64,000 bases of DNA from Glandiceps talaboti (taxonomy: Eukaryota > Hemichordata > Enteropneusta > Spengelidae), in assembly GCF_964340395.1 (NCBI RefSeq), contig NC_135554.1:8474475-8538474 (forward strand). Direction: 5' to 3'. Both the position numbers and the translations under genes were made by a program. The notes beneath the pieces were generated by a model that saw nothing but the letters and a program-made list of their open reading frames with translations, was not told where the DNA came from and did not search any database. Of the stretch, positions 1 to 25,605 are shown piece after piece. How positions within the stretch are numbered: the first letter of the stretch is position 1; each line of letters begins with the position of its first letter.

Positions 1-581
1 TTAAAAAACAAAAAATAAAAATATATGAATGAAATGGTGTGGCAAAATTCCAAACATACCAAGAATGTAAGATTTTAAAGATAAAATGTGCTTGGTCCAA
101 ACAGAAAGTTGAAAATAGCTGATGTTTCAATATTAATTAACAACTTTAAATAAAGAGCCCAATATTGCATTGTGATCGTAGAGTACTATACATGCATAAA
201 CCTACTGCCAATAACATATGGAAGAAAACTTGTTGAGATAAAATTACTACTGTTGTCCAATAAAATGATAGATAGCCGACATTTTTGGAATAACACTGTA
301 TGAGCTAGTCTAGTCTTCTATATGCATTATGATCACTATGGTCTTTTCCACCATATAGTCAAATGAGCACAACTTTCCGTTTTTACTCGAAACCACGATA
401 GTTTAATGATATTGGAGTGTTGATGATGACGGTGTTGCGTCCCCACATGATTTAGTCAAACACAGCCATATTTAATTGAAAATTAATAAGCAGCTGTTGG
501 AATGAAATAATCGATTACATCTGTTTGTCAGTTTGTGATGTATTTACTACTGACATGCACTGTTCAGCCTTTCCCCAGCAG
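1..581. other. Non-coding, probably intron of BIRC6
   Basis: AT-rich sequence with no open frame of useful length on either strand and no recognisable repeat. Because BIRC6 exons follow on the + strand and BIRC6 is a very large gene, this is most simply an intron of that gene. Confidence 0.5.
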
Positions 582-667
582 ACAGTTTAGCCAGATCTTT
601 GGTAAAATTTGTCAATTTGACTATACATGGAGAAACTAGTGATCACGGAAAACGTCGACAAGCCTAG
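582..667 (+). CDS. Candidate upstream BIRC6 exon (uncertain 3' end)
   Basis: A very good acceptor (pyrimidine tract then CCCCAGCAG) ends at 581. One frame stays open from there to a TAG at 665-667, reading SLARSLVKFVNLTIHGET and then a basic stretch. The composition looks like real protein, but no good donor lies inside the open stretch. The options are a 20-nt microexon ending at a gtaaaa (602) or a weak donor near 639 (gtgatc). I cannot align it to BIRC6 from memory, so identity rests on position only. Confidence 0.25.
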
Positions 668-1007
668 CACCACTGAAAGTGTGGCAAGTACATTTTGTAA
701 ATCTATAATCATGTTATTATTATAGTATACTAGCTGGTATGTGGAGCTGTTTAAACTAATTTCTGAATCAACATAATTATATTGATACTAGGGATGCTTT
801 ATGTTACAAAGTATTTAATAACTAGGTAAAAATGTGTCAAGTTAACCGAGTCTCAGATATATCTAGGGATGTCCATTTCACGACACACGTCATTTAATAA
901 AAAAAGTGGTAATCCACTGTTCAGAAAATCAGCACTTTTTGTTTGACTGATAAATATCTTTACTGGTTTTTAATCGAATGCCCCAAATGTTTCTCCCTCT
1001 CCCCCAG

Positions 1008-1072
1008 TTTTTTGTGTTGATGTCCTTACACAGAATTTAATTGTTTATAAGAGAAAATTAAGTTCTGTGAAG
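1008..1072 (+). CDS. Candidate upstream BIRC6 exon
   Basis: A strong acceptor (CTCCCTCTCCCCCAG) precedes a 65-nt stretch ending at AAG|gtttga. The third frame is open and reads FCVDVLTQNLIVYKRKLSSVK (first 20 residues or so). It would end in phase 0, as required to join the confident exon at 4194 that starts in phase 0. The gtttga donor is non-ideal and no homology is recognised, so this is a suggestion only. Confidence 0.3.
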
Positions 1073-1187
1073 GTTTGAACTACAGACACCATCATTGTAA
1101 TTTTAGTTTTTGCATGTATCCGTGTTTGATTGACTGTACAGAGACTGAATTTCATTAACGTTTACATGATTGTCTGTTAATGGTCTG

Positions 1188-1493
1188 ATTAAAGTGCCCA
1201 TATATGGATAATATATTATTGGTATTTAGGTTTTGATTTTTTATTCATAAAACAATTTTTACTATGTTTTCCTAGTTGAAAAAAGAATTTGAAACATATA
1301 CCAAGTCTGTGTTTGTAACCCAATTAATTGCATAAAAGCTAGAAAGTGTCTGAAAAGTTTGTTATTGTACGTATAGTAAGAAATATTTCATGCATTTTTT
1401 TATTTTTTTTGCAATTTATTGAGTTACAACATAGTAAAGTTGTTTTATGAATATAAATACCAATTTTCTTACATATGGCCACTTTAAATCTGA
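1188..1493. repeat. Short inverted-repeat element (MITE-like), copy 1
   Basis: About 306 bp bounded by imperfect inverted ends: GATTAAAGTGCCCATATATGG on the left and ACATATGGCCACTTTAAATC on the right. The body matches a second copy near 11340-11675 (shared 'accaag-tc-tgtttgtaac' and 'gttgttttat' segments). It is non-coding and AT-rich. Confidence 0.5.
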
Positions 1494-4193
1494 TGTTGTT
1501 CTCTTTGGTTTTGTTAACGATAGTTTTGTTTTGTGAATTGTTTGTGTTTTGTACATGTTTACGTTCTTATCTTGATCATTGCCCTCAACTTTGACATGGA
1601 TTCACAGATTGATAGTGTAGTTCCTACATATGGTATCATTACGATTTACACCTCCAAAGTTGTTTCTCTAGAAGCAAGAGATGCAATTTAAAATTCATCC
1701 ACAGCCACCCACACAGTCATTAACAGCATAATCAATCACAAAATTCTAACCATTAATGCAGTCCCTCATATTAAAAAGTGAGTGTTTAGTGGGCTTGTTA
1801 TGTAACATCCAAATATGGTAAATTTGTCACCTCAGGATGCTACTTATACACTGTTTACATCACTCTAATAGTTGGGGTTCACTAATCGGATGAACAACTG
1901 TTTGTGCAGATTGGGGGACTTTGACCAGACGTGGTTTAGTTAGAGACCACCTTGGCATCCAGACTATAAGCTTGATACAACCAGATCTGTACATTGTACT
2001 GTAATCGTTGAATACAAAATTCAAATAACCAACCAACCAACCACATTGATCATGTTAACTATAATAATATGATGCACCTCAGAAATAAAAATCCTAAAAA
2101 AGAGTCAATGTTAAAAAAACATTGAAAATACATGTAGACTCAAGGTCAAAATGAATACCCATGCAAATCAAGCAATTTTAGAATCCAATATGGCCGCTGA
2201 ATATCAGTCTATGGAATAGTACAAAATTGTCAATTTCCTTGAAAAGAAGATAGTGAAACCCCAAATATCTTCTCTTTTTTTTCATTTCAAAAGGAACAGG
2301 AATATTCAAGCTTTCATGTACCAAAGTTTGGAGACATTTTAAAATATTCAATCTTAGGGAAATTTGTCCCTGAGGCACATTCTTCTATACCCTGTCTAGT
2401 ACTTCTCACATTGTAATGCAAAGAAAGCACGTGTGTAATTTTTAATTGCAACCCAAATTGTAAATAGTAGCTATCATGGTATACAAACCACCCATCACAG
2501 TTAAAGTTATTAAAATTGCAAGGAGGTGCTTCGTAAAATTTAAGATTTATTTCACAGCTGCATTGGATGTAATTCTTTCTGTATAGCATGTTTGGTTGTT
2601 AAAACGCAATTCTAGTTTAAACGTAAGTTGCTGTAAAAATGATATACCCATCTATTTCACTCCATCAGTTCAATGATGAAAAAGCTATGAAACGTAAATG
2701 GGGACAACTTTTAAATTGACATCCCAAGATTCCAGCTTCTTCATGTCTGTGGTAAATCCTGTGTCTGTCATTGCATTTCCTCATTCCGGTTGGAAAACAT
2801 GGACAAAATTAAGAGCTGAGAAATATGTAGGATTACTTCATTATTGTATTTGATACAGTTCTGACTGTGTTGTTTTGTATTCTAAGGAGATAGTTTAACT
2901 TCTGTAGAGTGGCGCCAGTCTTTTTTTTTATAGTAGTGACTTTAAATTCAATATTGATGCTGGAGTTTATGAGGCATTTCCTATTTTAAGTGACCCAGAT
3001 TACATGTCACCATGTAATTGCCTGCATGGATTCAGTATGGTCCACAGCGTAATGTAATACAAGATGTGTACAGAATTGTTAAGTTAAGACCTGTATATAT
3101 GTGCATCTAAGAATTGTTAAGTTTAGTCTTGTATATGTACTTCCATGTAAAAAAAAAATAATTGTAATTTTCGCTCAGCAAACTTGTTATAGTAATACAT
3201 GTATATAAACAATACTTTTAAATGAAAATATGTTTTATAAAAATAATAATAATTTCAATTTTAAAAAAAATATTCTAAACTGTTCAGGTAGAGGTCGAAT
3301 TATGGTTATTTCTCACCATTAAAGATGAGGATTTTTGTGAACATAAGTTTTATTTGAAAAGCATTTTGCTCTAGCATACACTTCTGGTTATGAGTTCAAG
3401 TTATTGTGTTATCCTATATTTTAGTTAGTTTACAGTGTTTTCTGTTTGCAGTCTAGAGAGAAAGAGAACGGTACCACCTTTGTACCACCTCCTAGCTTAT
3501 GACCCTTCCTAGTTGTTGAATGATCTTGACAGTGTTGTCATACTTAACATGCCCAGCAGTGGTTCAATACCGAAACGTAAACTTTCATTACTATTTCACG
3601 ATTCAGTCACGTTCAACCCACTTAGGTTTTACAACGTTGCATGGTGAATCATGCATGATCATGCATGGTTGAAACAATCAGAAAATATTTGTCACTGTGC
3701 CTTGATTGGTCCTGTGTACTGACATCACATCTCTCCACTTTGCTTATTGATCTACCATATTGAAGTGCTTAGAGAGTATCATTTAACACGGTCTGTAGAT
3801 TTCAAATCCAGTCAAAATTTATACTCTTTTTTTTGTTTCAGATCGGTGTTCATAATAGAGTGAACTATTAAACTCAAATTGAACTTGAAGCATGTGTCTA
3901 TCATAGCAACACTATCAAGATTGTCCAAAAACCTTGAAGCATTCTAAGTTAACCCTTTCCTCCTTATTTTACAAGAAAAATAAGACTAGCCAGTGTAAGT
4001 CTGAAAGGTGCAGTCATTGGTCCACTAACCACTCACAGTCATTGGTCCACTAACCACTCACAGTCATTGGTCCACTAACCACTCACTACCCACTACACAA
4101 AGAGAAACAATGACTGAATCTTTCTGGTTAAGTCACCATATGCAACAGGACTTTATTATGGTCTTTTTTTTCTATCATTTTATTCTATATAAG
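1494..4193. other. Intronic sequence without recognised coding content
   Basis: AT-rich, with short open frames of unbiased composition only (for example minus-strand ones around 2178-2589). Apart from a small tandem repeat at 4011-4085, nothing distinctive was seen. Confidence 0.5.
4011..4085. repeat. 25-bp tandem repeat, 3 copies
   Basis: The unit CAGTCATTGGTCCACTAACC plus ACTCA repeats three times with a 25-bp period, about 110 bp upstream of the BIRC6 exon at 4194. Confidence 0.85.
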
Positions 4194-17963
<13,770 letters not shown>

Positions 17964-19644
17964 TGTGACCTATGACCTCTGACCCTAACAAGGTGTGTGA
18001 TTGTGAGCGAAAGAGCTGAAGGTATCATCCTGATGATTCAGGACTGCTTTCAATACTGACAAAGGTGATCAGCAGGACATATAGTTGATCACCCCTATTT
18101 TGATGAGTCAAAGTGGATGATTCCAATGACTTAGACACTGATGGGTTATTCTATGTGTTACCGTCCATAGAAGTGGCAGACCCATACAAGAGAAGTTCTT
18201 CATAGAGTGCAATATTCGTACGTTTGAATTTTACAGTGCTACAGCAAAACTTGTTTTCCTTGGATGATGCAAGACACTGTGACTAAAAACTAGACATATT
18301 GTTACATTTGTTTGAAAAGAAGGATGTCGTATTTGTTTATATTGTTCTTGTATACTTTTGTATCTGGCCAGTCCTGATGTATGGTTTTCTTTTTTTTCTT
18401 TTAATGTACCACAGACGTCGTCTATGATGATATCTATAATGTATATAATATTCAATATTTTGGACTGATGATAGAGACAATGTCTTGAAGTTTTAAGAAA
18501 CGTCGCTATTGTCTATGTTGTTGTACAGTGGTTAACCTGTGCAAGTGAACAAGCATGTGTTCGAAGTGTGTACAGTAGTGTCAAAGATGAAAAATGTAGC
18601 TATATTTAAAACTGCCTTGCAATTTCTGCCATAGTGTATTTGCAGCTGGTATGTGATAAGTTTTATATAAAAATGTCTGGAGTAGAACTTCACATAATAT
18701 GAGCAATAATAGAAGAGCCAGTTGTGTGTATAGAGATTACGCCTCTTGCAGTAGATTTGCCGACAACAATGTATTGGTCCTAGAAAGCTATTTTCTACTA
18801 CTACCAAGTCGTGAATGCTGTAGGTAGGGATACCTATAGTACTCACCTGTCTGTTTGTCCGTCTGTAGCCTAGACGTTTTGATTGGTTGATTTCAGCTCT
18901 GTCCTCTCAGCACTCACTTGCACAATTTTTAGTATTATGGTATTTTATTCTGTACATTCAAGGTCATCGACCCAAAATATAAATGTGGTTGCTTAATTCT
19001 TGAAAACAGGATGTAACTATGAATAAATTAAGTAAGTGGAAATGTTACTAATGAAATTATGATAAATTTACATAAATCTCTAAACGTAATTTCATTGCAT
19101 AAATTGTAAATACAGCAAGACATTGAAGAATATGTACATTATCTGATAAAAGTAAATTGATGAATTTATCAGTTAGTCGGAGGTTCAAAGTGAGCCACTT
19201 GCACAGTTAAATTCAATTCATAAAACGGACCAGCAATTGTTGTAAACATGGTTGGTAGACAGGATCAACCAATCACATGGTTGGTAGACAGAATCAACCA
19301 ATCACTGAAGGGAAAGATTTCATGATTGACGTAAACGTTTCTCTAAGTGGATTATGCCAGTTATGAAATTATATTGTACTTCGGATTTGATTTCATAAAT
19401 GTTGGGATGGTTTGAAGCGAGTGGCGCGAGGACATTAAAGCCAAAATCAACCAAGCAAAGGGCCTCGCCTTGTCAGTTTGTTCACTGCTAATAATCAACC
19501 AGATTAGGGCAATTGTTACACTTCTCAAAAGGTTTGCATCACAGTCTGCATGGGTAATGTGTCATAATGTCCACACAGATACATTTTATATGATGAATGT
19601 AGGTGATCAAATCACATTAGTTGATATGGAATGCCATTTCAAGG

Positions 19645-19650
19645 AATAAA
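19645..19650 (+). terminator. Candidate BIRC6 polyadenylation signal
   Basis: AATAAA followed 10-30 bp later by a T/GT-rich stretch (TTTCGTTTGTTTCGTGACTG), the expected arrangement of signal and downstream element. An earlier AATAAA at 19022-19027 lacks an equally clear downstream element. It would give a 3' UTR of about 1.7 kb. Confidence 0.4.
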
Positions 19651-19771
19651 GGCAATTTCGTTTGTTTCGTGACTGTTTCATTTTAATCACAATGAAGTCA
19701 TGAACACTATACACATGTTGACTGATTGCCAGGGCAACAGTATACATCTATTTCCTTGAGGGACTGTGGGT

Positions 19772-19835
19772 CACCCCCAACACAGACTCTTTCCTGAGGG
19801 TGACGCCTTGAAGGAAACAGTTTGTGTTGGGGGTG
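19772..19835. repeat. 25-bp-arm stem-loop
   Basis: CACCCCCAACACAGACTCTT pairs with the complement of AACAGTTTGTGTTGGGGGTG about 15 bp away, giving a stable imperfect hairpin downstream of BIRC6. Confidence 0.6.
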
Positions 19836-20549
19836 CATTAGCAACTGTTGACAAGTAAACGTCATTTGCTGTCAACAGCACAAAAACTCTACATACCACG
19901 TGACCATGTATTGACGAATCACAACACAGGAAATGTAGTAGGGGTGTTACAAATGTTTTTATTACATATTACGGATGTCTCGCATGAAACTATGTCAGTC
20001 CATGCTAAGGACCTCCACTGAACAATAAATGAGAAACAAGTTTCATCTGAAAGTTTTCTCAGCAAACTCATGTGATGTACATGATATAAACGCCTGAAAT
20101 GATACTCCAGGACCCACAGTTTACAAAATTGTCTTTATTTCTTGAATTGGTAAAAGATCAAAATGGTGTGTATGATACAGTATAGCATGTAATGTGCTCT
20201 AAATTATATAGAGAAGCTAATGTGAAAAACATACTATGTGACCTGTGTGAGTAATGTAGACATTGGATGTTGATAATTTGCTAAGAATGTTGTACAAAAA
20301 AACTATGTTATTGTGTACACCTCGTGTAAACCACTCAGATTTAATCTTTATGACAATGTGATTTGCATGAATTTGCCAGGAATTATGCGAAAGTGTACCA
20401 ATAGATATATTATGTATAAGTTGTAGTTCACTGCCATTTTGCATGGTTTATGCCTTTAATTCTGAATTAACCTCTCTAGCAGTCACTCGCACAAGATTAC
20501 GAGGTAAGAGTTTGTAGTTTTCACCTAGTATGTCTAATTTATCTTTTAG

Positions 20550-21085
20550 GGCTAGATCAGAGTCCAGGGATTGTGGCTGGATGTAGCTAGACATAGTCCA
20601 GGGACTGTGGCTGGATGTAGCTAGATCAGAGTCCAGGGACTGTGGTTGGATGTAGCTAGATCAGAGTCCAGGGACTGTGGCTGGCTGGATGTAGCTAGAT
20701 CAGAGTCCAGGGACTGTGGCTGGATGTAGCTAGATCAGAGTCCAGGGACTGTGTGGTTGGATGTAGCTAGATCAGAGTCCAGGGACTGTGGCTGGATGTA
20801 GCTAGATCAGAGTCCAGGGACTGTGGCTGGATGTAGCTAGATCACAGTCCAGGGACTGTGGCTGGATGTAGCTAGATCACAGTCCAGGGACTGTGGCTAC
20901 TAGATCACAATCCAGGGACTGTGGCTGGATGTAGCTAGATCAGAGTCCAGGGACTGTGGCTGGATGTAGCTAGATCACAGTCCAGGGACTGTGGTAGGAT
21001 GTAGCTAGATCAGAGTCCAGGGACTGTGGCTGGATGTAGCTAGATCAGAGTCCAGGGACTGTGGTTGGATGTAGCTAGATCACAG
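20550..21085. repeat. 35-bp minisatellite, about 15 copies
   Basis: The unit is GATGTAGCTAGATCAGAGTC plus CAGGGACTGTGGCTG (35 bp), with a few copies having GATCACAG in place of GATCAGAG and some short indels. Each unit contains a small dyad, AGTCC-AG-GGACT. Copies are highly alike, so the array is young or homogenised. Confidence 0.95.
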
Positions 21086-23039
21086 TTATCTTTCAGGGCT
21101 GGATGTAGTATTACAAGTCCTTTGCTCAGCTAGACAAATTAAAGTACATGTAGTTCTACTTTACACTTGTTTGGATGACAGCAAACTAATTGAAATCATG
21201 TAATGGTAAAGTTTTCCAGTAGTCTAAGAGTATATCTTTCCTCAGTAAAAATTTATTTTGGCAGTGCAGGGTGTCTGTCTGTCTTCAGAGAATTTTCCCA
21301 ATAACAGGGTTTCTGACACCAAGGTAACATAGAATATATAGCAACTCAAAGCCAGTAAGAGAATTTTATATTTTTGTTATGACAATGACAGATTGACTAA
21401 CAAGAAGTTAACACGCATACAAACTGAACTATTTTTTGCATGTTCATATCATTCTCAAAAGCCAGGGCACACATTTCTGCTGACGAAATGAAATTTGAAA
21501 TATATTTGACAAGCGTGTTTTGGATGGTGACCTAAATAAGGCTTTGGTTTACGATGATGGTTGATATAAGCTAATGTTCTCACTTACCAGTTGAGTCGAC
21601 TCTCAGCCAACTGTAGTCTTACCTAACATTAAAAAAACACACAATATGAACAGGTAATGTTGACTCGGAGTCGGGTTAAATTTAGGTCAGGTACAGTGGG
21701 GGCTTTAGAGTCGACTTATCATTCATGTCTGACACAAAATTCCATTTGATTATGTAAGTGTATTTTTTAATAGTTTCCTAGATAATGTGTGCTCCAGGTT
21801 TCAAGTTCAGGTTGCTGCTGAATGATTGGAACAAATGAAGGCTATGCTAACATTGGATGACTTCTGTGTCAGATACAAAAATTCAGTGTGAATGGAGTCC
21901 CAAATCCAGCTTATTAGTTTTACTACTTTATGTCACCTCAGAGTGAAACTGACATTTGTAGTCTGAAGACTGAGGTTTTCTCAAGTGGCAGATAATTCAA
22001 CTTCATTCAGTGTTTGCACTATCTTGATTACAGGGTGATTATATCCACATAATCAAGGCATCGCTATAATCACCCACTTGCATAATCTGCCACATGCAAA
22101 ACAATAAAATCAGTTTGTGTTCAACTTATTTGACCAATGACACATTTTCTGTAGTGTTAAACATTGTCCACTTTTTGTTTTGTACTCTTCTTTTTTCTTG
22201 TTTTCATATGCATACACTGTTCAAAGAATTGACTGTTTTAGCATAGTCAGTTGTCATCAGAATTTCCACTCAATTGATACATTGGTGGGTAATGGTTGCA
22301 TCATCTGAGCATGTCTGGTACCCCCGCAAGACTGTTGTGGTGCTTTCCTATGTTAAAGTCAAAATTCTAGGAATCTACTAAAGTATATCACCACGCTGGC
22401 AAAAAAAAGTGACTGTAGTAACTTTCTGAATCACTCAGATGCCATCAGTGAATAATCACAGACTTCCATGTCTGGGATGTAATGATGACTAGTTGCCATG
22501 GTCACTTGACCAGATGGCTTAAAGGCCCATTTCAGATTAGGATTAAAATCTCGGTATACAAACTGGTTGTTTGTTAGATAACACTAATGTGATGACCTGG
22601 GATTGAAACATAACCCTTTAACATCATTATATGCTAATGACGTACAAGTGATTTGGACAAGTTGCCTCAAATTAGATTGCAAAGTCTGAGGTACCGTTAT
22701 GGTTACTAGCTGGTTTGTAAATAAAATATTATTTAGCATTCAGTAAGGGTTTGTCTGCTGACATTTACAGGTTTAAAAAACTAACAATTCTAATTCACGA
22801 TGTGTTAGGTTGTATAATATGACTTGTTGTGCTGCCCTCTATCAGCCACCAATCCCAAGGTTTATGACATCAGAATAATGTGGCGTTTCACACAGTCTAT
22901 GTGTCTGCTTTCAACATAAATACTACAGATTCTAAGTGACAACTCTCATAAAATTCCAACTTTATTTTTCTATGCACTCTTTAATATTAACTTTAACAAG
23001 ACTTGGAGAACCTGGCAAATGTCACACACAGTGTAAGAG

Positions 23040-23625
23040 AGTTACAGGGTAGCAGTCTATTCTGTCATTGCCTCACAGTAGTAACAGTGTAGCAGTCCAT
23101 TCTTGTCAGTCTCACAGTAGTAACAGTGTAGCAGTCCATTATGTCAGTCTCACAGTAGTAACAGTGTAGTAGTCCATTCTGTAAGTTTCACAGTAATAAC
23201 AGTGTAGCAGTACATTGTCAGTCTCACAGTAGTAACAGTGTAGCAGTACATTCTGTCATTGCCTCACAGTAGTAACAGTGTAAGAGTCCATTCTGACAGT
23301 GTCACAGTAGTAACAGTGTAGCAGTCCATTCTGACAGTGTCACAGTAGTAACGATGTAGCAGTCCATTCTATCATTGCCTCACAGTCGTAACAGTGTAGC
23401 AGCTCATTGTCAGCCTCACAGTAGTAATAGTGTAGCAGTCCATTGTCAGTCTCACAGTAGTAACAGTGTAGCAGTCCATTGTTAGTCTCACAGTAGTAAC
23501 AGTGTAGCAGTCCATTGTTAGTCTCACAGTAGTAACAGTGTAGCAGTCCATTGTTCGTCTCACACTAGTAACAGTGTAGCAGTCCATTCTATCACTGCTA
23601 CACAGTAGTAACAGTGTAGTAAACC
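23040..23625. repeat. Minisatellite, 36-46-bp unit, about 14 copies
   Basis: The unit resembles CACAGTAGTAACAGTGTAGC plus AGTCCATT and a variable GTCAGTCT/CTGTCATTGCCT spacer. Part has a 36-bp period and therefore leaves a minus-strand frame open (MDCYTVTTVRLT repeats), which is an artefact. Confidence 0.93.
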
Positions 23626-25605
23626 ATTGCCATTATCTCGTCCATCCACCACAAAACTGTGACACAGGTAACATGCCCTACAAAACAGATAGACCCATTT
23701 TAAGCTGTTTTCAACTGAAATATCGAATACAATCACCTGACAAAGTACATTGTAATATACTGTTTACCGTTATATTTATCCTTGGCTAAAATAAACCAAA
23801 ATTGGATAATTAATGACGTCATTGTAAGCACACACATTGCTTTGCCTTACTTTTGGCTAATTTTTATACCGTATGATTTGTTTGCTTGTTTTTAACATTT
23901 GTTTACAGAAATCGGTTTATTGGACCTTCAATAACCAGGAGGCTGAATCAATGTTTTGTTTCTTTTCATGTACGTTCAGATATTTTCTTCGCAACAAAGA
24001 TCAGTTTGTGTACAATAATGGTTCTGTACAGTGCATGTACCGGTAATTTGTTCTATTTTCAATGTCATCTTCAATAAGATTTACGTTTCAAGTGTTGTAA
24101 AGTTTCATTTATGTTTCAGTGAACATAAAAATAATAATTCCTTGACACGTTGTTGTCCAAGTGTAGTTTTTTTTTATCGGAGACCATTACACCAGTCGTT
24201 TGTTAGATGTTGTCAACTCGTGTACGCCCATCAGTATCGACTTGGGCTGTTTAGCGCCCTCACACGAGCAATGGCCCAGTACTTTTGTTTTAGAAATCTT
24301 TGATTCGAGTGAAGAATCTAGTCAACGCCCAAGCACACCCTCTCCATTTTGAAGCATTTAAAAGGTGTGCTATGGATGAGAATTAATTCGAAGAGGACAT
24401 TTATTTGGGACTTTAATTACTAAAACAGGGTTAGTATTATTTTCTTGTGAAATTAATGTAAAATGCATAGACTTTTTTCTCTTTCCCATTACTCAACTGA
24501 CCCAAATTTTCAGCTCTGACATAAAAAAAAGGTGATATTTTCGCCCACCCTTGATATTTTGCAAAACAGCACCCTCACTGGCAAGATTAAACAAGCGTCT
24601 GGACTAGCAACATCATCTACAGTCATGACAACGATGACACTTGTTCACCAATAGAGCATTCCTCTCATGAGTGTGTGTGTGTGTGTGGTGGGGGGGGGGG
24701 GGTGAGAACATGCCAATTGTATAGATAAGCTAGGAAAGGGCTTGTTACAAGGACTCCAATAAAAAGATAGGCAAGAGGAAAATGAGGCAGAGAAACGTGA
24801 AGAACATGATTTTTTTTATTTTGCATGTAAAACGTCGACCGGCCAGTCCATAGCTGCCATTAACCAGTACTGAGAAACATACAAAAATTAGGGTTAACCT
24901 TACTTTTGTTTACTGGTGATAATATTAAGTTGTTCAACTAAGACAGATTGTTGTAAATTATTGAGGCAGAGCCTAACCTGGTACCTGTTCTGAAGACATC
25001 TTAGCCACTGAATCTTTCTGTATTTTCATATTCTCGGCAAAACAATTGAAAATTGGTCGATGACAACAATTTCTCAGTATGTATCGTTAAAATAAAATGC
25101 AGTATGGATTGAGCTGTTCTTTTTAAATAATTTGAGACATCATTCATTCATTCATTCATTTATATCATTAACCAGATTCAAACAACCCAACAAATTTATA
25201 TTTTTAATTTTATTTTCTATAAAATTACAGGAGACACAAATAAAATACAAAATAAAATTAATGACAAACATTCTTACAAGTTTACATATTAGTTTTTGAG
25301 ATATTGTGTCCACAGACGGACAGACAGACAGACACACACACACAACCATAACACAAGCATAACATAACACTCCCATACGGAGGTAAAAAAGGATCCATTG
25401 TGTAGGGAATCACAAATACATTAAAAGCTGATTGATAAAATCATTTCTAGAACATTGGATTATTAATTGATATATCACATTTCATAAATTTGCCTGTAGT
25501 AAAAATCACCTAATTAGTATATTAATATGGCAGTGATAAAAAAATATAAGAGTACAAAAAAGTAGAATGTTTGTGATGAAATACTATGGATGTCATAAAA
25601 TCTGT

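Larger units (their letters stand above)
17964..25605. other. BIRC6 3' flank and intergenic gap between convergent BIRC6 and ORC1
   Basis: No exon-like open frame with credible splice sites or family motif was found on either strand. The first part is probably BIRC6 3' UTR. The remainder is AT-rich with two minisatellites (20550-21085 and 23040-23625), a small hairpin, a 29-bp duplication near 19243-19305 and microsatellite patches (for example TG then poly-G at 24669-24703). Confidence 0.6.

Noticed and set aside
2178-2589. Two overlapping minus-strand open frames of 66 and 91 codons
   Set aside because: No splice context, no recognisable motif and AT-rich composition typical of the surrounding intron.
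23372-23587. Minus-strand frame with MDCYTVTTVRLT repeats
   Set aside because: Artefact of the 36-bp phase of the minisatellite; no gene signals.
20550-23625. Regularly spaced repeats that might suggest a CRISPR array
   Set aside because: Units are contiguous tandem copies with no unique spacers, in a eukaryotic genome.
24669-24703. (TG)n followed by poly-G, also seen at 38325-38353
   Set aside because: Simple-sequence coincidence; no further shared flank to suggest a mobile element.
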